The notes: generated by a model from the letters alone, not told the origin. DNA of 51,009 bases from Bacillota bacterium (GCA_023441965.1 JAEZNB010000097.1:1-51009), one strand, 5' to 3'; counted from the first letter of the stretch, positions 43,094 to 50,456 are shown. Made by a program: numbers and translations.

Positions 43094-44365
43094 ATGAATT
43101 ATCATATTGAGACGAAATGTATTCAGGAGGGCTATCAGCCGAAGAACGGGGAAGCCAGAGTCACACCCATTTACCAGAGTACCACCTTTAAATATGATTC
43201 CGGAGAGCATGTGGGGAAGCTCTTCGATCTGGAAGCGGAGGGCTTCTTCTATACAAGGTTGGCCAATCCGACAGTAGATTATGTGGAGAAGAAGATCGCA
43301 GCCTTAGAGGGTGGTGTCGGAGCGATGTGTACCTCATCCGGACAGGCAGCCAGCCTGATTGCGGTCATGAATATCTGTAGCTCCGGAGATCATATGATTT
43401 CTGCCGGTACGATATATGGCGGTACGATGAATCTCTTTGCCGTAACCTTAAAGAGGATGGGAATTGAGGTAACCTTCGTGGATCCGGATGCTCCACTTGA
43501 GCAACTGCAGAAGGAAATCAGGGAAAATACGAAGCTGGTTTTCGCAGAGACCATAGCAAACCCTTCCCTGGTGGTTGCAGACCTGGAGAAGTTCGCCAAG
43601 CTTGCCCATGATCATCAACTGCCCCTGATTGTGGACAATACCTTCGCCACTCCGATCAATTGCAGACCGATAGAATTCGGTGCGGATATAGTAGTACATT
43701 CCACCTCCAAATATATGGATGGACATGCCGTTGCCTTAGGCGGAGTGATCGTGGACAGCGGGAACTTCAATTGGGATAACGGCAAGTTTCCGGGACTTTC
43801 CACACCGGATGAGTCCTATCATGGTATGGTTTATACCAGAGACTGCGGCAGGGCTGCCTTTATCGTGAAGGCCAGGGTACAGCTGATGAGGGACTTAGGC
43901 TCCGCACCGGCACCGAACAACGCCTTCCTGCTGAATCTGGGTCTGGAAACCCTGCATCTTCGGATGGAACGCCATTGCAGCAATGCTCAGGCTGTGGCGG
44001 AATATCTGGAGCAGCATCCCGGAGTGGCCTGGGTTAACTATCCGGGACTGAAGTCCAACAAATATTATGATCTTGCACAGAAGTATCTTCCCAAGGGCTC
44101 TTGTGGAGTCATCTCCTTCGGTATTAAGGGGGGAAGGGAAGCAGCCATGAAATTCATGGACAGCTTAAAGCTGGCAGCCATCGTGGTCCATGTGGCCGAT
44201 GCCAGAACCGGTGTACTTCATCCTGCCAGCACGACCCACAGACAGCTGTCCGATCAGCAGCTGGTGGATTGCGGTATTTCCCCTGAGATGATCCGCATGT
44301 CCATCGGCATAGAGAATGTGGGGGATATCATCGCTGATATCGAACAGGCTTTTCAGAATATCTAA
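43094..44365 (+). CDS. metY: O-acetylhomoserine sulfhydrylase (Cys/Met metabolism PLP enzyme)
   Basis: 423 residues, the typical length. PLP fold type I: the Schiff-base lysine is Lys206 in VHSTSKYMDGHA, with Asp181 in IVDNTFATPINCRPIEFGAD as the pyridine-N ligand and FFYTRLANPTVDYVEKKIAA at the substrate/neighbour-subunit loop. The NANPS-type ETIANPSLVVADL and the long insertion DSGNFNWDNGKFPGLSTPDE point to O-acetylhomoserine aminocarboxypropyltransferase, which uses sulfide to give homocysteine, rather than cystathionine lyase. CGGAGG lies upstream of the ATG. A long hairpin terminator follows. Specificity remains inference. Confidence 0.87.
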   Translation: MNYHIETKCIQEGYQPKNGEARVTPIYQSTTFKYDSGEHVGKLFDLEAEGFFYTRLANPTVDYVEKKIAALEGGVGAMCTSSGQAASLIAVMNICSSGDHMISAGTIYGGTMNLFAVTLKRMGIEVTFVDPDAPLEQLQKEIRENTKLVFAETIANPSLVVADLEKFAKLAHDHQLPLIVDNTFATPINCRPIEFGADIVVHSTSKYMDGHAVALGGVIVDSGNFNWDNGKFPGLSTPDESYHGMVYTRDCGRAAFIVKARVQLMRDLGSAPAPNNAFLLNLGLETLHLRMERHCSNAQAVAEYLEQHPGVAWVNYPGLKSNKYYDLAQKYLPKGSCGVISFGIKGGREAAMKFMDSLKLAAIVVHVADARTGVLHPASTTHRQLSDQQLVDCGISPEMIRMSIGIENVGDIIADIEQAFQNI

Positions 44366-44380
44366 GGATAAATAAAAGAA

Positions 44381-44490
44381 GAAAGATACCATAGAGGATA
44401 GGGGTGTACTGACCTCCAACTGTTAGATTCTTAGTTCTGACTTTTGGGGGCAATACAGAGCTTCCTTTATGGTATCTTTCCTATTTTTTT
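44381..44490. terminator. Long nested hairpin, probable bidirectional terminator, with IS3-terminus-like core
   Basis: Outer arms 44381-44398 (GAAAGATACCATAGAGGA) and 44463-44480 pair over 17-18 bp with one G-U pair; a T run at 44484-44490 follows. Inside lies a second inverted repeat, 44405-44427 with 44436-44457 (TGTACTGACCTCC and its partner ending GGGGGCAATACA). It stands between convergent genes, metY on plus and the GyrI-like gene on minus. Confidence 0.75.
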
Positions 44491-44526
44491 GGATTTGAAA
44501 AAAACTCTAACCTCTATATATAGACA

Positions 44527-45189
44527 TTAAGTCAGTGGTCTGACAGGATGCCTTAAGATGGTTCTCATCTTACCCGGGTTTGTCGGATTCGGCTGAGTCA
44601 GATAGATTTCATGATGGGTCCTGACATGGCCCTCAGGGGTAAGGCTACCGAAATCGGTCACATATCCCTGTGCCTGGATATAAGCATCCATCTTCTCAAC
44701 ACTTACAGGCTCCTCATGATAAGCGCCATGATGCATGATCTGGACGCAGAGCCCCTCCTGAAAGCTTTCAAAACGGGCAAGGTCCACTACCAGACCAGGC
44801 TTTTTCTTTCTCACACTTTCCTTAGCTGCATGGAAGATATCCTCCGTGATAAAATCCGGCTGCCGTATCATAGAGCACCAGTGATAATTGTCCTTCTTCG
44901 TGATATCCATATCCTTCAGGTCTCCCAGCCACCATAGACCCTCCAGAGGGGGAACGCTATAGTCCATGTAACCGCTGGGTGTAGCCTTGGCGGATTTCAG
45001 TCCCATCTTAATGGTGTAACAGAGTGCATAGAGAAGCTCCACCGCCTTCTGGTATTCACCCCCTGGGGTATTGGGATTGCCCTTTCCATCCACCTTAATG
45101 AACTTCATCGCAGGAATGTCTATGATACAGGGACTAGTCTTTGGAGCATAAAGCTCCGGGTATTTCTTTCTCAGATCTAACTTATCCAT
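44527..45189 (-). CDS. GyrI-like small-molecule-binding domain protein
   Basis: 220 residues, minus strand. It has the GyrI-like (SOUL/BmrR C-terminal-like) pattern: DIPAMKFIKVDGKGNPNTPG, AVELLYALCYTIKMGLK, YSVPPLEGLWWLG, then VQIMHHGAYHEEPVSVEKMD and a final HHEIYLTQPNPTNPGKMRTI. The family binds or hydrolyses small lipophilic compounds and often stands beside WYL/YafY regulators. No DNA-binding domain is attached. AAAGGAAG precedes the ATG at 45189. Its upstream region carries the palindrome at 45283-45304, shared with the promoter of the WYL regulator, so it is probably controlled by it. Confidence 0.85.
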   Translation of the reverse strand: MDKLDLRKKYPELYAPKTSPCIIDIPAMKFIKVDGKGNPNTPGGEYQKAVELLYALCYTIKMGLKSAKATPSGYMDYSVPPLEGLWWLGDLKDMDITKKDNYHWCSMIRQPDFITEDIFHAAKESVRKKKPGLVVDLARFESFQEGLCVQIMHHGAYHEEPVSVEKMDAYIQAQGYVTDFGSLTPEGHVRTHHEIYLTQPNPTNPGKMRTILRHPVRPLT

Positions 45190-45282
45190 CGAATAATCTT
45201 CCTTTCTTCTTCAGGATGTCCTTCCATCCAGTAGCCTTAATATTGAATTCAGATTACTTATAACTAGAAGATAACATGGATA

Positions 45283-45304
45283 ATATGACATCTGTTTGTC
45301 ATAT
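45283..45304. promoter_or_regulatory. Palindromic operator candidate upstream of the GyrI-like gene
   Basis: ATATGACA (45283-45290), 6-nt centre, TGTCATAT (45297-45304). Identical arms and spacing occur at 46441-46462. On the minus strand its centre (AACAGA) occupies a -35 position 17 nt before a TATCTT, a weak promoter for the GyrI-like gene. It overlaps the stop codon of the WYL regulator gene. Confidence 0.65.
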
Positions 45305-46327
45305 ATGATAAATCTCTTTAAGTTTTTTTATTTTGTCAGCCAGCTTCATGCGCAGGTCCTCCGGTTCCAGAAGCTCCAGCTGATCCTCATAGGACAGCAG
45401 GTATCCATATAACCAGCCTGCGGGCTGAATACGGGAACGGACCAGGAAGCTTCCATCCTCCAGCCGGGTTACATCCTCCTTGGGGAACTCATCAAAGATA
45501 CGGAAGGCCATAGAAGCAGCAACCTTTATGGTGAACATCACCGGCTCTTCCCCCTCGGCGAGCTGCCGATCCTGCACAGCCCCTTCGGCGGGTTGCCGAT
45601 CCTGCACAGCCCCTTCGGCGAGTTGCCGATCCTGCACAGCCCCTTCGGCGGGTTGTCGGTCCTGAGCAGTAGGGCCTAAGGCCGGTTCGGCTTTCTTAGA
45701 AGTATTCTCCGGATGAAGCGCAAAGGTCTCCTCGGATACCTCCAAGCCCTCCATTCGGGAGATCTTAAAGAAACGGAAAGACTGCTTCTCCCTGCAATAA
45801 GCGGACAGATACCAGGCTTGGCCCTTAAAGAGGAGCTTTAGGGGCTCAGCTACACGGAAGGATTCCTGTCCGTAGGAGTTAAAGTACCGAAAGGAAATCA
45901 CCTTACGGTTCCATATGGCTTCCTTCAGCAGGGTAAAGCTCCTGCGGTCCTCCTCCCTGCTGTTCCAATAAGAGAAATCTACCTCAATCCAGTCGGGATC
46001 ATCCGTCTGAAAGAGGGAACGAAGCTTAGACAGAGCAGAAGAGGGGCCAATGTTGCTGGTAACCTGCAGTCCCTGTAAGGCAGAGAGAATATCACTCTGC
46101 TCCTCCTTCGTCAGAAGGGATTTATTCAGAACAAACTGATCCATCAGGCAGATTCCCCCTCCCTTGCCACGATTGGCATAAATCGGGATTCCGGCTTCAC
46201 ATAAGGCCTCGATATCCCGGTATATGGTTCTTTGGGACACCTCAAAATGCTCGGACAGCTCCTTTGCTGTGACATGCTTCTTCTTTAACAGAATATATAC
46301 GATTTCAAACAAGCGGTTAATCTGCAT
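45299..46327 (-). CDS. WYL-domain transcriptional regulator (YafY/YobV type) with a tandem-repeat linker
   Basis: 342 residues, minus strand, from the ATG at 46327, where GGAGG (46333-46337, complement) is ideally placed; an upstream in-frame ATG at 46390 has no such site. A DeoR-like winged helix-turn-helix covers residues 1-60 (HVTAKELSEHFEVSQRTIYR). The WYL domain is about 130-205 with Trp-Tyr-Leu at 172-174 (GQAWYLSAYCREKQSF). A tandem repeat of 10 residues (QDRQ[PL]AEGAV) occupies 222-259 between WYL and the C-terminal WCX domain (260-342). It probably senses a small ligand and binds the palindromes at 45283 and 46441. Confidence 0.88.
   Translation of the reverse strand: MQINRLFEIVYILLKKKHVTAKELSEHFEVSQRTIYRDIEALCEAGIPIYANRGKGGGICLMDQFVLNKSLLTKEEQSDILSALQGLQVTSNIGPSSALSKLRSLFQTDDPDWIEVDFSYWNSREEDRRSFTLLKEAIWNRKVISFRYFNSYGQESFRVAEPLKLLFKGQAWYLSAYCREKQSFRFFKISRMEGLEVSEETFALHPENTSKKAEPALGPTAQDRQPAEGAVQDRQLAEGAVQDRQPAEGAVQDRQLAEGEEPVMFTIKVAASMAFRIFDEFPKEDVTRLEDGSFLVRSRIQPAGWLYGYLLSYEDQLELLEPEDLRMKLADKIKKLKEIYHI
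45541..45670 (-). repeat. 30-bp in-frame minisatellite in the WYL regulator gene
   Basis: Units at 45571-45600, 45601-45630 and 45631-45660, nearly identical, plus a more worn copy at 45541-45570. Each encodes ten residues, alternating QDRQPAEGAV and QDRQLAEGAV. Since the unit is a multiple of three, copy changes would not break the gene. Confidence 0.85.
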
Positions 46328-46425
46328 CTTGTCCTCCGTTTCGGCTTTGGAATGATAAGTGGGGGCCTCTGCATTGCCGGTCTTTTTCACTGATATGGTT
46401 CCGGTAAACAGGCGCTTCTAAGCTC

Positions 46426-46454
46426 ATTCTAGCAGAGGAAATATGACAATGCAA
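46426..46454 (-). promoter_or_regulatory. Promoter of the WYL regulator gene (minus strand)
   Basis: On the minus strand: -35 TTGCAT (complement of 46449-46454), 17-nt spacer, -10 TAGAAT (complement of 46426-46431). The -35 is the centre of the palindrome at 46441-46462. Confidence 0.65.
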
Positions 46455-46462
46455 TGTCATAT
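46441..46462. promoter_or_regulatory. Palindromic operator candidate between the WYL regulator and the FUSC gene
   Basis: ATATGACA (46441-46448), centre ATGCAA, TGTCATAT (46455-46462); outer A/T pairs at 46440 and 46463 extend it to 24 bp. It covers the -35 of the regulator's own promoter and ends 13 nt before the -35 of the plus-strand promoter. Confidence 0.7.
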
Positions 46463-46475
46463 TATTTGATTTTTA

Positions 46476-46503
46476 TTGAGTTTACATAAGCTTATGTTAC
46501 AAT
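46476..46503 (+). promoter_or_regulatory. Promoter of the FUSC-type transporter gene
   Basis: -35 TTGAGT (46476-46481), 16-nt spacer, -10 TACAAT (46498-46503) with a TG one base upstream. Confidence 0.55.
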
Positions 46504-46601
46504 AGACAGTAGAGGAAGCAATATCCTATCAGGAGTCGGTAAGGTCACTGCAGATCAGAAATGGGAAGTATTTATAAGCGGATTAAGGAGGGAATAAAAC
46601 C

Positions 46602-47801
46602 ATGAAAAAAATGAGGATAGACGCTGTTCAATTATTATTCCTGCTGAAGGTAGCCATCGGATCTGCCATATCCATCTGGATCGCCGGAAGCATCGGACTG
46701 CTCTATAGTCCCTCAGCCGGTATTATAACCCTGCTTACCATACAGAATACCAAGCGGGAGACCCTCTCCATAGCGGTCAGGCGGTTACTGTCCTTCCTGC
46801 TGTCCGTTTTGATTTCTTATCTCGTATTTACCCTCATGGGTTATACCTTTGCAGCCTTCGGCCTATTTCTGCTCTTCTTTGTCGGCCTTTGCAGCATCTT
46901 CGGATGGAAGGATGGGATTTCCATGAATGCTGTCCTGATGACCCATTTTCTGATTGAAAGACATATGAAGCCGGCTCTGATCCTAAATGAAATCCTACTT
47001 TTGTTTATTGGAATGGGAATAGGAATCCTGATCAATATGATTATGCCAAAATATAAGGAGAGAATCCGCAGGGAGCAAACCCAGGTGGAAGAAGAAATGA
47101 AGAGAATCATCCGAAGCCTGGCTGTAACCTTAAGAAATAAGGATGCCTGTCTGATTCAGCAGTTTGGGCAGGAAGCGACAGAGCAGGAGCAGGCAGGGAA
47201 TAACATGAGACAGGAAAACATCAACAAGGAAAGAACCGAATCAAAAAGCACAGAACAGGAAGTCACCGCACCGGAGAGCGCCGATCAGGATAGCACCGAA
47301 CAGGAAAGCACCGCACCGGAGAGCACCGATCAGAAAAGTACCGATCAGGAAAGCCCAGCCGCCCTTCTTGCTCATCTGGATGAAATGCTGGAGGGCTTGC
47401 TGGTCAAAGCCTATGAGGATGCTTGGAATACCTTATTAAGCAATACCAAGTATCTGCTGGCCTATCTGGAGATGCGGAAGCTTCAGGTGGAGGTCCTGAA
47501 GGGTATGGCAGAGCATATCGGAGCGATTCCCGTTATCCTGCGTCAGTCTCTGCCGATGGCTGATTTTATGGAGCATATGGCAAGCTCCTTCCACGAACTG
47601 AACAATGTGGTAGGACTGCTGGCAGAGCTGGAAGAGCTGAACCTGTATTACAGGAAGGAAGCGTTACCGGTAACCCGTGAAGAATTTGAATATAGGGCCA
47701 TATTGTTTCAGGTCCTGAAGGATTTGGAGTATTTTCTCCTGTTGAAAAGAAATTTTGTAGAGGAGCTTGAGAAGAAGAACATAAAGGGCTATTGGAGCTA
47801 A
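46602..47801 (+). CDS. FUSC/aromatic acid exporter family membrane protein
   Basis: 399 residues from the ATG at 46602 (AAGGAGGG upstream). About five membrane helices lie in residues 8-150 (LLFLLKVAIGSAISIWIAGS, SPSAGIITLLTIQNTKRETL, RLLSFLLSVLISYLVFTLMG), with the FGWKDGISMNAVLMTHFLIE segment of the ArAE_1 family (PF06081). The cytoplasmic part has a charged Ser/Thr/Glu-rich stretch with a 15-residue tandem repeat (216-245) before the helical C-terminal domain. Probably exports small aromatic or amphipathic compounds. It is divergent from the WYL regulator, whose palindrome lies in the shared upstream region, so coregulation is likely. Confidence 0.8.
   Translation: MKKMRIDAVQLLFLLKVAIGSAISIWIAGSIGLLYSPSAGIITLLTIQNTKRETLSIAVRRLLSFLLSVLISYLVFTLMGYTFAAFGLFLLFFVGLCSIFGWKDGISMNAVLMTHFLIERHMKPALILNEILLLFIGMGIGILINMIMPKYKERIRREQTQVEEEMKRIIRSLAVTLRNKDACLIQQFGQEATEQEQAGNNMRQENINKERTESKSTEQEVTAPESADQDSTEQESTAPESTDQKSTDQESPAALLAHLDEMLEGLLVKAYEDAWNTLLSNTKYLLAYLEMRKLQVEVLKGMAEHIGAIPVILRQSLPMADFMEHMASSFHELNNVVGLLAELEELNLYYRKEALPVTREEFEYRAILFQVLKDLEYFLLLKRNFVEELEKKNIKGYWS
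47247..47353 (+). repeat. 45-bp in-frame tandem repeat in the FUSC gene
   Basis: Copies at 47247-47291 and 47292-47336 encode STEQEVTAPESADQD and STEQESTAPESTDQK, then a partial copy STDQESP. The translated linker is acidic and disordered. Confidence 0.75.
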
Positions 47802-47830
47802 ACCGGTACATGCCTTCTTTGTATTTTCCT

Positions 47831-47860
47831 TTGAATAAATCTTTGATCTTCTCGCATAAT
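47831..47860 (+). promoter_or_regulatory. Possible promoter of tepA-ylzJ
   Basis: -35 TTGAAT (47831-47836), 18-nt spacer, -10 CATAAT (47855-47860). Modest match. Confidence 0.4.
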
Positions 47861-47913
47861 ACTATGGAAGATTAACTTTAGCTTTGACTAAGAGGATGAA
47901 AGAGGAGAATAGC

Positions 47914-48738
47914 ATGCAGAAGGTCGCAAATCAGAATCAGAAGCTCCAGGAGAACAGACCGGATCAGGAGGATATCCAAAACGCAGGCCGCAAAAAAAGC
48001 GAAAATCCGGGTAAGACCGAGGAAGAAGAGAAGGTAGTGAAGGAGAACGAGGATTTAAAGGATCAGAAGATCAGCGAGTACGGTCAGACGGTCCTGGAGA
48101 ACGGCAAGACGGAGCATAAGATTCATCTTCTGTCCGTTATCGGTGAAATCGAAGGTCATGAGGTACTGCCCCAGCATAACAAAACAACCAAGTACGAGCA
48201 TGTACTTCCTCAATTGGCTGCCATTGAGGATAGCACGGAAATCGACGGACTGTTAATTCTGATCAATACGGTCGGTGGTGATGTAGAAGCAGGTCTGGCA
48301 ATCGCCGAGATGATTGCGTCCTTGAGTAAGCCCACCGTGTCTTTGGTCCTTGGCGGCAGTCATTCCATCGGGGTACCGCTGGCTGTTTCTGCGAATTACA
48401 GCTATATCGTTCCCACCGCTACTATGATTATCCATCCGGTCAGGATGAATGGTACTGTCATCGGTGTCACCCAGACCTTTGAATACTTCGAGAAAATCCA
48501 GGACCGTATCATACGCTTTGTCGTGGATCACTCCGACATCACCTACAATGATTTTCGAAATCTGATGCTGGATACCAGTCAGCTGGCTAAGGATGTAGGC
48601 TCCATCCTCGTTGGTGAGGAGACAGTGAAGAAGGGTATCATAAATGAAGTTGGCGGAATTAAGGAGGCATTGGCCAAGATCAATTCCATGATCGACAGCA
48701 GAAATGACAGTAATGCGAATAATACGAACAATACCTAA
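47914..48738 (+). CDS. tepA: ClpP-like serine protease TepA
   Basis: 274 residues from the ATG at 47914 (AGAGGAG upstream; in-frame starts at 47884 and 47896 lie before or in that site). The first 65 residues are a charged extension. The ClpP/crotonase fold follows: LLILINTVGGDVEAGLAIAE, then GGSHSIGVPLAVSA with nucleophile Ser151, His174 in MIIHPVRMNG and a probable acid near Asp227 in TSQLAKDVGSILVGEETVKK. Bacillus subtilis TepA (YmfB) was linked to protein translocation and spore formation. The order tepA-ylzJ-ftsK is kept here. Confidence 0.9.
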   Translation: MQKVANQNQKLQENRPDQEDIQNAGRKKSENPGKTEEEEKVVKENEDLKDQKISEYGQTVLENGKTEHKIHLLSVIGEIEGHEVLPQHNKTTKYEHVLPQLAAIEDSTEIDGLLILINTVGGDVEAGLAIAEMIASLSKPTVSLVLGGSHSIGVPLAVSANYSYIVPTATMIIHPVRMNGTVIGVTQTFEYFEKIQDRIIRFVVDHSDITYNDFRNLMLDTSQLAKDVGSILVGEETVKKGIINEVGGIKEALAKINSMIDSRNDSNANNTNNT

Positions 48739-48755
48739 GGAAGGGCGTGAATCCT

Positions 48756-49007
48756 ATGTTATATACATCAGTGCCCTTGGAAAGGGTCTATCATAACTTC
48801 AGAGAAGCTGACAAGCCGACAGCAGGAGATGGTGCAAAGGCGAAAGGAACAGAGGAAGAGAACGGCATCAAGGAGGTCATGCTGAAGCATGGCAGACTGG
48901 TTACCAAACGGGACGGAGATAATTATGTGATACAGAAGGTATATTCCACAGATATGGGGGATTATCTGAAGGATCAGTACGCGCCCGGAAGTCTCTATAA
49001 GGAATAG
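48756..49007 (+). CDS. ylzJ: YlzJ-like protein
   Basis: 83 residues from the ATG at 48756, which gives the family start MLYTSVPLERVY; a GTG at 48747 in frame is also possible but sits close to the AAGGAAGGG site. The body has EVMLKHGRLVTKRDGDNYVI and the end STDMGDYLKDQYAPGSLY, typical of YlzJ (PF14035), where the protein ends by P-G. Function unknown. It follows tepA by 17 nt as in Bacillus. Its stop codon is at the edge of the tandem array that begins at 49006. Confidence 0.82.
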   Translation: MLYTSVPLERVYHNFREADKPTAGDGAKAKGTEEENGIKEVMLKHGRLVTKRDGDNYVIQKVYSTDMGDYLKDQYAPGSLYKE

Positions 49008-49192
49008 TATTACATGAAGAGTAAAGTTACATGGAGAGTAGAGTTATATGGAGAGTAGTGTTATATGGAGAGCAGAGTTACATGAAGAGTGGAGTTACAT
49101 GAAGAGTGGAGTTACATGGAGAGTAGAGTTACATGAAGAGTAAAGTTACATGGAGAGTAGAGATACATGTAGAGTAGTATTACATGAATAGA
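49006..49192 (+). repeat. 17-bp tandem repeat, 11 copies
   Basis: Eleven contiguous 17-base copies with consensus RGAGTTACATGRAGAGT, no spacers. Variants occur mainly at the first three bases and at positions 6, 8 and 12. The array starts within the ylzJ stop codon. 17 is not a multiple of three and no frame is kept, so it is non-coding. Confidence 0.9.
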
Positions 49193-49239
49193 GAAGCAAG
49201 ATTTGAGATGCAGTAATAGATTAGAAGTACAGAGAAAAA

Positions 49240-49330
49240 AGAGTAGATGATAAGAGTAGATAAAAGAGTAGACAAAAGAGCAGATAAAGAGTAGATAAAA
49301 GAGTAGATAAAAGAGTAGATAAAGAGTAGG
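49240..49330 (+). repeat. Second tandem array, 10-13-bp units
   Basis: About eight copies of AGAGTAGATAAA with one-base length changes and single substitutions (GAC, GCAG). Purine-rich on the plus strand. Confidence 0.75.
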
Positions 49331-49343
49331 TATACAAGAATAG

Positions 49344-49393
49344 CTGATAATAGAGATAATAGAGAAATTGAGATAATAGAGATACTACAGATA
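49344..49393 (+). repeat. Third short array, 9-bp GATAATAGA units
   Basis: About five imperfect copies of GATAATAGA, ending at GATACTACAGATAC. Together with the previous arrays it fills the ylzJ-uppP gap (49008-49458). Confidence 0.65.
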
Positions 49394-49458
49394 CATGTTC
49401 CTAAGCATTTGTGGCCTTTATACGATTTGTGCCGGGGAATATGTATCTGATGTTTCTA

Positions 49459-49487
49459 TTGCATAACAATTTTATAAAAGGTATAAT
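49459..49487 (+). promoter_or_regulatory. Promoter of uppP (and ftsK)
   Basis: -35 TTGCAT (49459-49464), 17-nt spacer, -10 TATAAT (49482-49487), preceded by AAAAGG. Confidence 0.7.
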
Positions 49488-49569
49488 GATTTTGGTAAGC
49501 AGTCCTAAAAACGGCAACGTTAGCTTTACTTATGACTGGCTGCAGCATACATAATCAGGAGGCTTAATC

Positions 49570-50445
49570 ATGGATATCATTAATGCAATTATCATGGGTC
49601 TGGTGCAGGGAATCGCAGAATTCCTTCCGGTAAGCAGTTCCGGTCATCTGGCTATCATGAAGCAGATTTTACATATGAATACCGATACCGGTCTATTGTT
49701 TGATGTGTTACTTCATTTGGGAACCTTGGCAGCAATCTTTGTGGCATTCTGGAAGGATATCAGGGAGCTGATTGTGGAGGGTTTTGCGATTATCGGGGAT
49801 TTCTTCGTGAATGTATCCCGCTTTATCAGGAATAAGGTTACTTCAAAGCAGCTTCCCTATAAGAAGGTGGTTTCAACTCCCTACAGAAGATTCGTGATGA
49901 TGATTATCGTATCTACGATTCCGACCGGACTCATCGGATTCGTCTTTCAGGATGCGATTGAAGTGGCAGGCATGAGCTTGCTGGTTCCGGGATTATGCTT
50001 GATTCTTACCTCCCTCCTTCTGACGATTGCTGACCGAATCGGAAACGGAAGGAAGAAGGCGGAGAACTCTACTTATACGGATGCCGGTCTGATCGGTCTT
50101 GCCCAGGGAATAGCAACCTTACCCGGCCTGTCCAGATCAGGGACCACGATTACGGCTTGTCTGCTTCGGGGCTTTGACCGCTCCTTTGCAGTGAAGTATT
50201 CCTTTATCATGTCCATTCCTGCTGTTCTGGGTGCAGCTCTTCTGGAGCTGAAGGATTTCTCCATGGATCAGGTAGATGGCTCCCAGATCACGGGATATCT
50301 GGTCGGAACCCTGGTTGCAGGTATCGTAGGTTATATATGTATTAAAACGATGCTGGTCATCGTCAGAGGCAAGAAATTCAAATATTTCGCATATTACTGT
50401 TTTGCCGCGGGTCTGATCGCGGTAATCGGGCATTTTGTAATCTAG
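49570..50445 (+). CDS. uppP: Undecaprenyl-diphosphate phosphatase (BacA/UppP)
   Basis: 291 residues, about eight membrane helices. Signature motifs: GLVQGIAEFLPVSSSGHLAI near the N-terminus (the E-x-x-P-x-S-S-S-x-H active site) and GIATLPGLSRSGTTI in the second half. It recycles the lipid carrier used for peptidoglycan and for the polysaccharides of the first locus, and gives bacitracin tolerance when abundant. CAGGAGGCTTAATC precedes the ATG. The ftsK start lies 11 nt after its stop. Confidence 0.95.
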   Translation: MDIINAIIMGLVQGIAEFLPVSSSGHLAIMKQILHMNTDTGLLFDVLLHLGTLAAIFVAFWKDIRELIVEGFAIIGDFFVNVSRFIRNKVTSKQLPYKKVVSTPYRRFVMMIIVSTIPTGLIGFVFQDAIEVAGMSLLVPGLCLILTSLLLTIADRIGNGRKKAENSTYTDAGLIGLAQGIATLPGLSRSGTTITACLLRGFDRSFAVKYSFIMSIPAVLGAALLELKDFSMDQVDGSQITGYLVGTLVAGIVGYICIKTMLVIVRGKKFKYFAYYCFAAGLIAVIGHFVI

Positions 50446-50456
50446 GAGGATGTCGG

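Noticed and set aside
44405..44457. Active IS3 element
   Set aside because: Only short end-like inverted repeats are present; no transposase frames.
45480..45665. Plus-strand Ser/Cys-rich frame opposite the WYL regulator
   Set aside because: It is the complement of the 30-bp repeat with no start signal.
49006..49192. CRISPR array
   Set aside because: The 17-base units are contiguous without unique spacers and no cas genes are present.
49006..49393. Iterons of a plasmid or chromosomal origin
   Set aside because: The unit length fits iterons, but there is no replication gene, DnaA box cluster or A+T-rich unwinding region beside it in the window.
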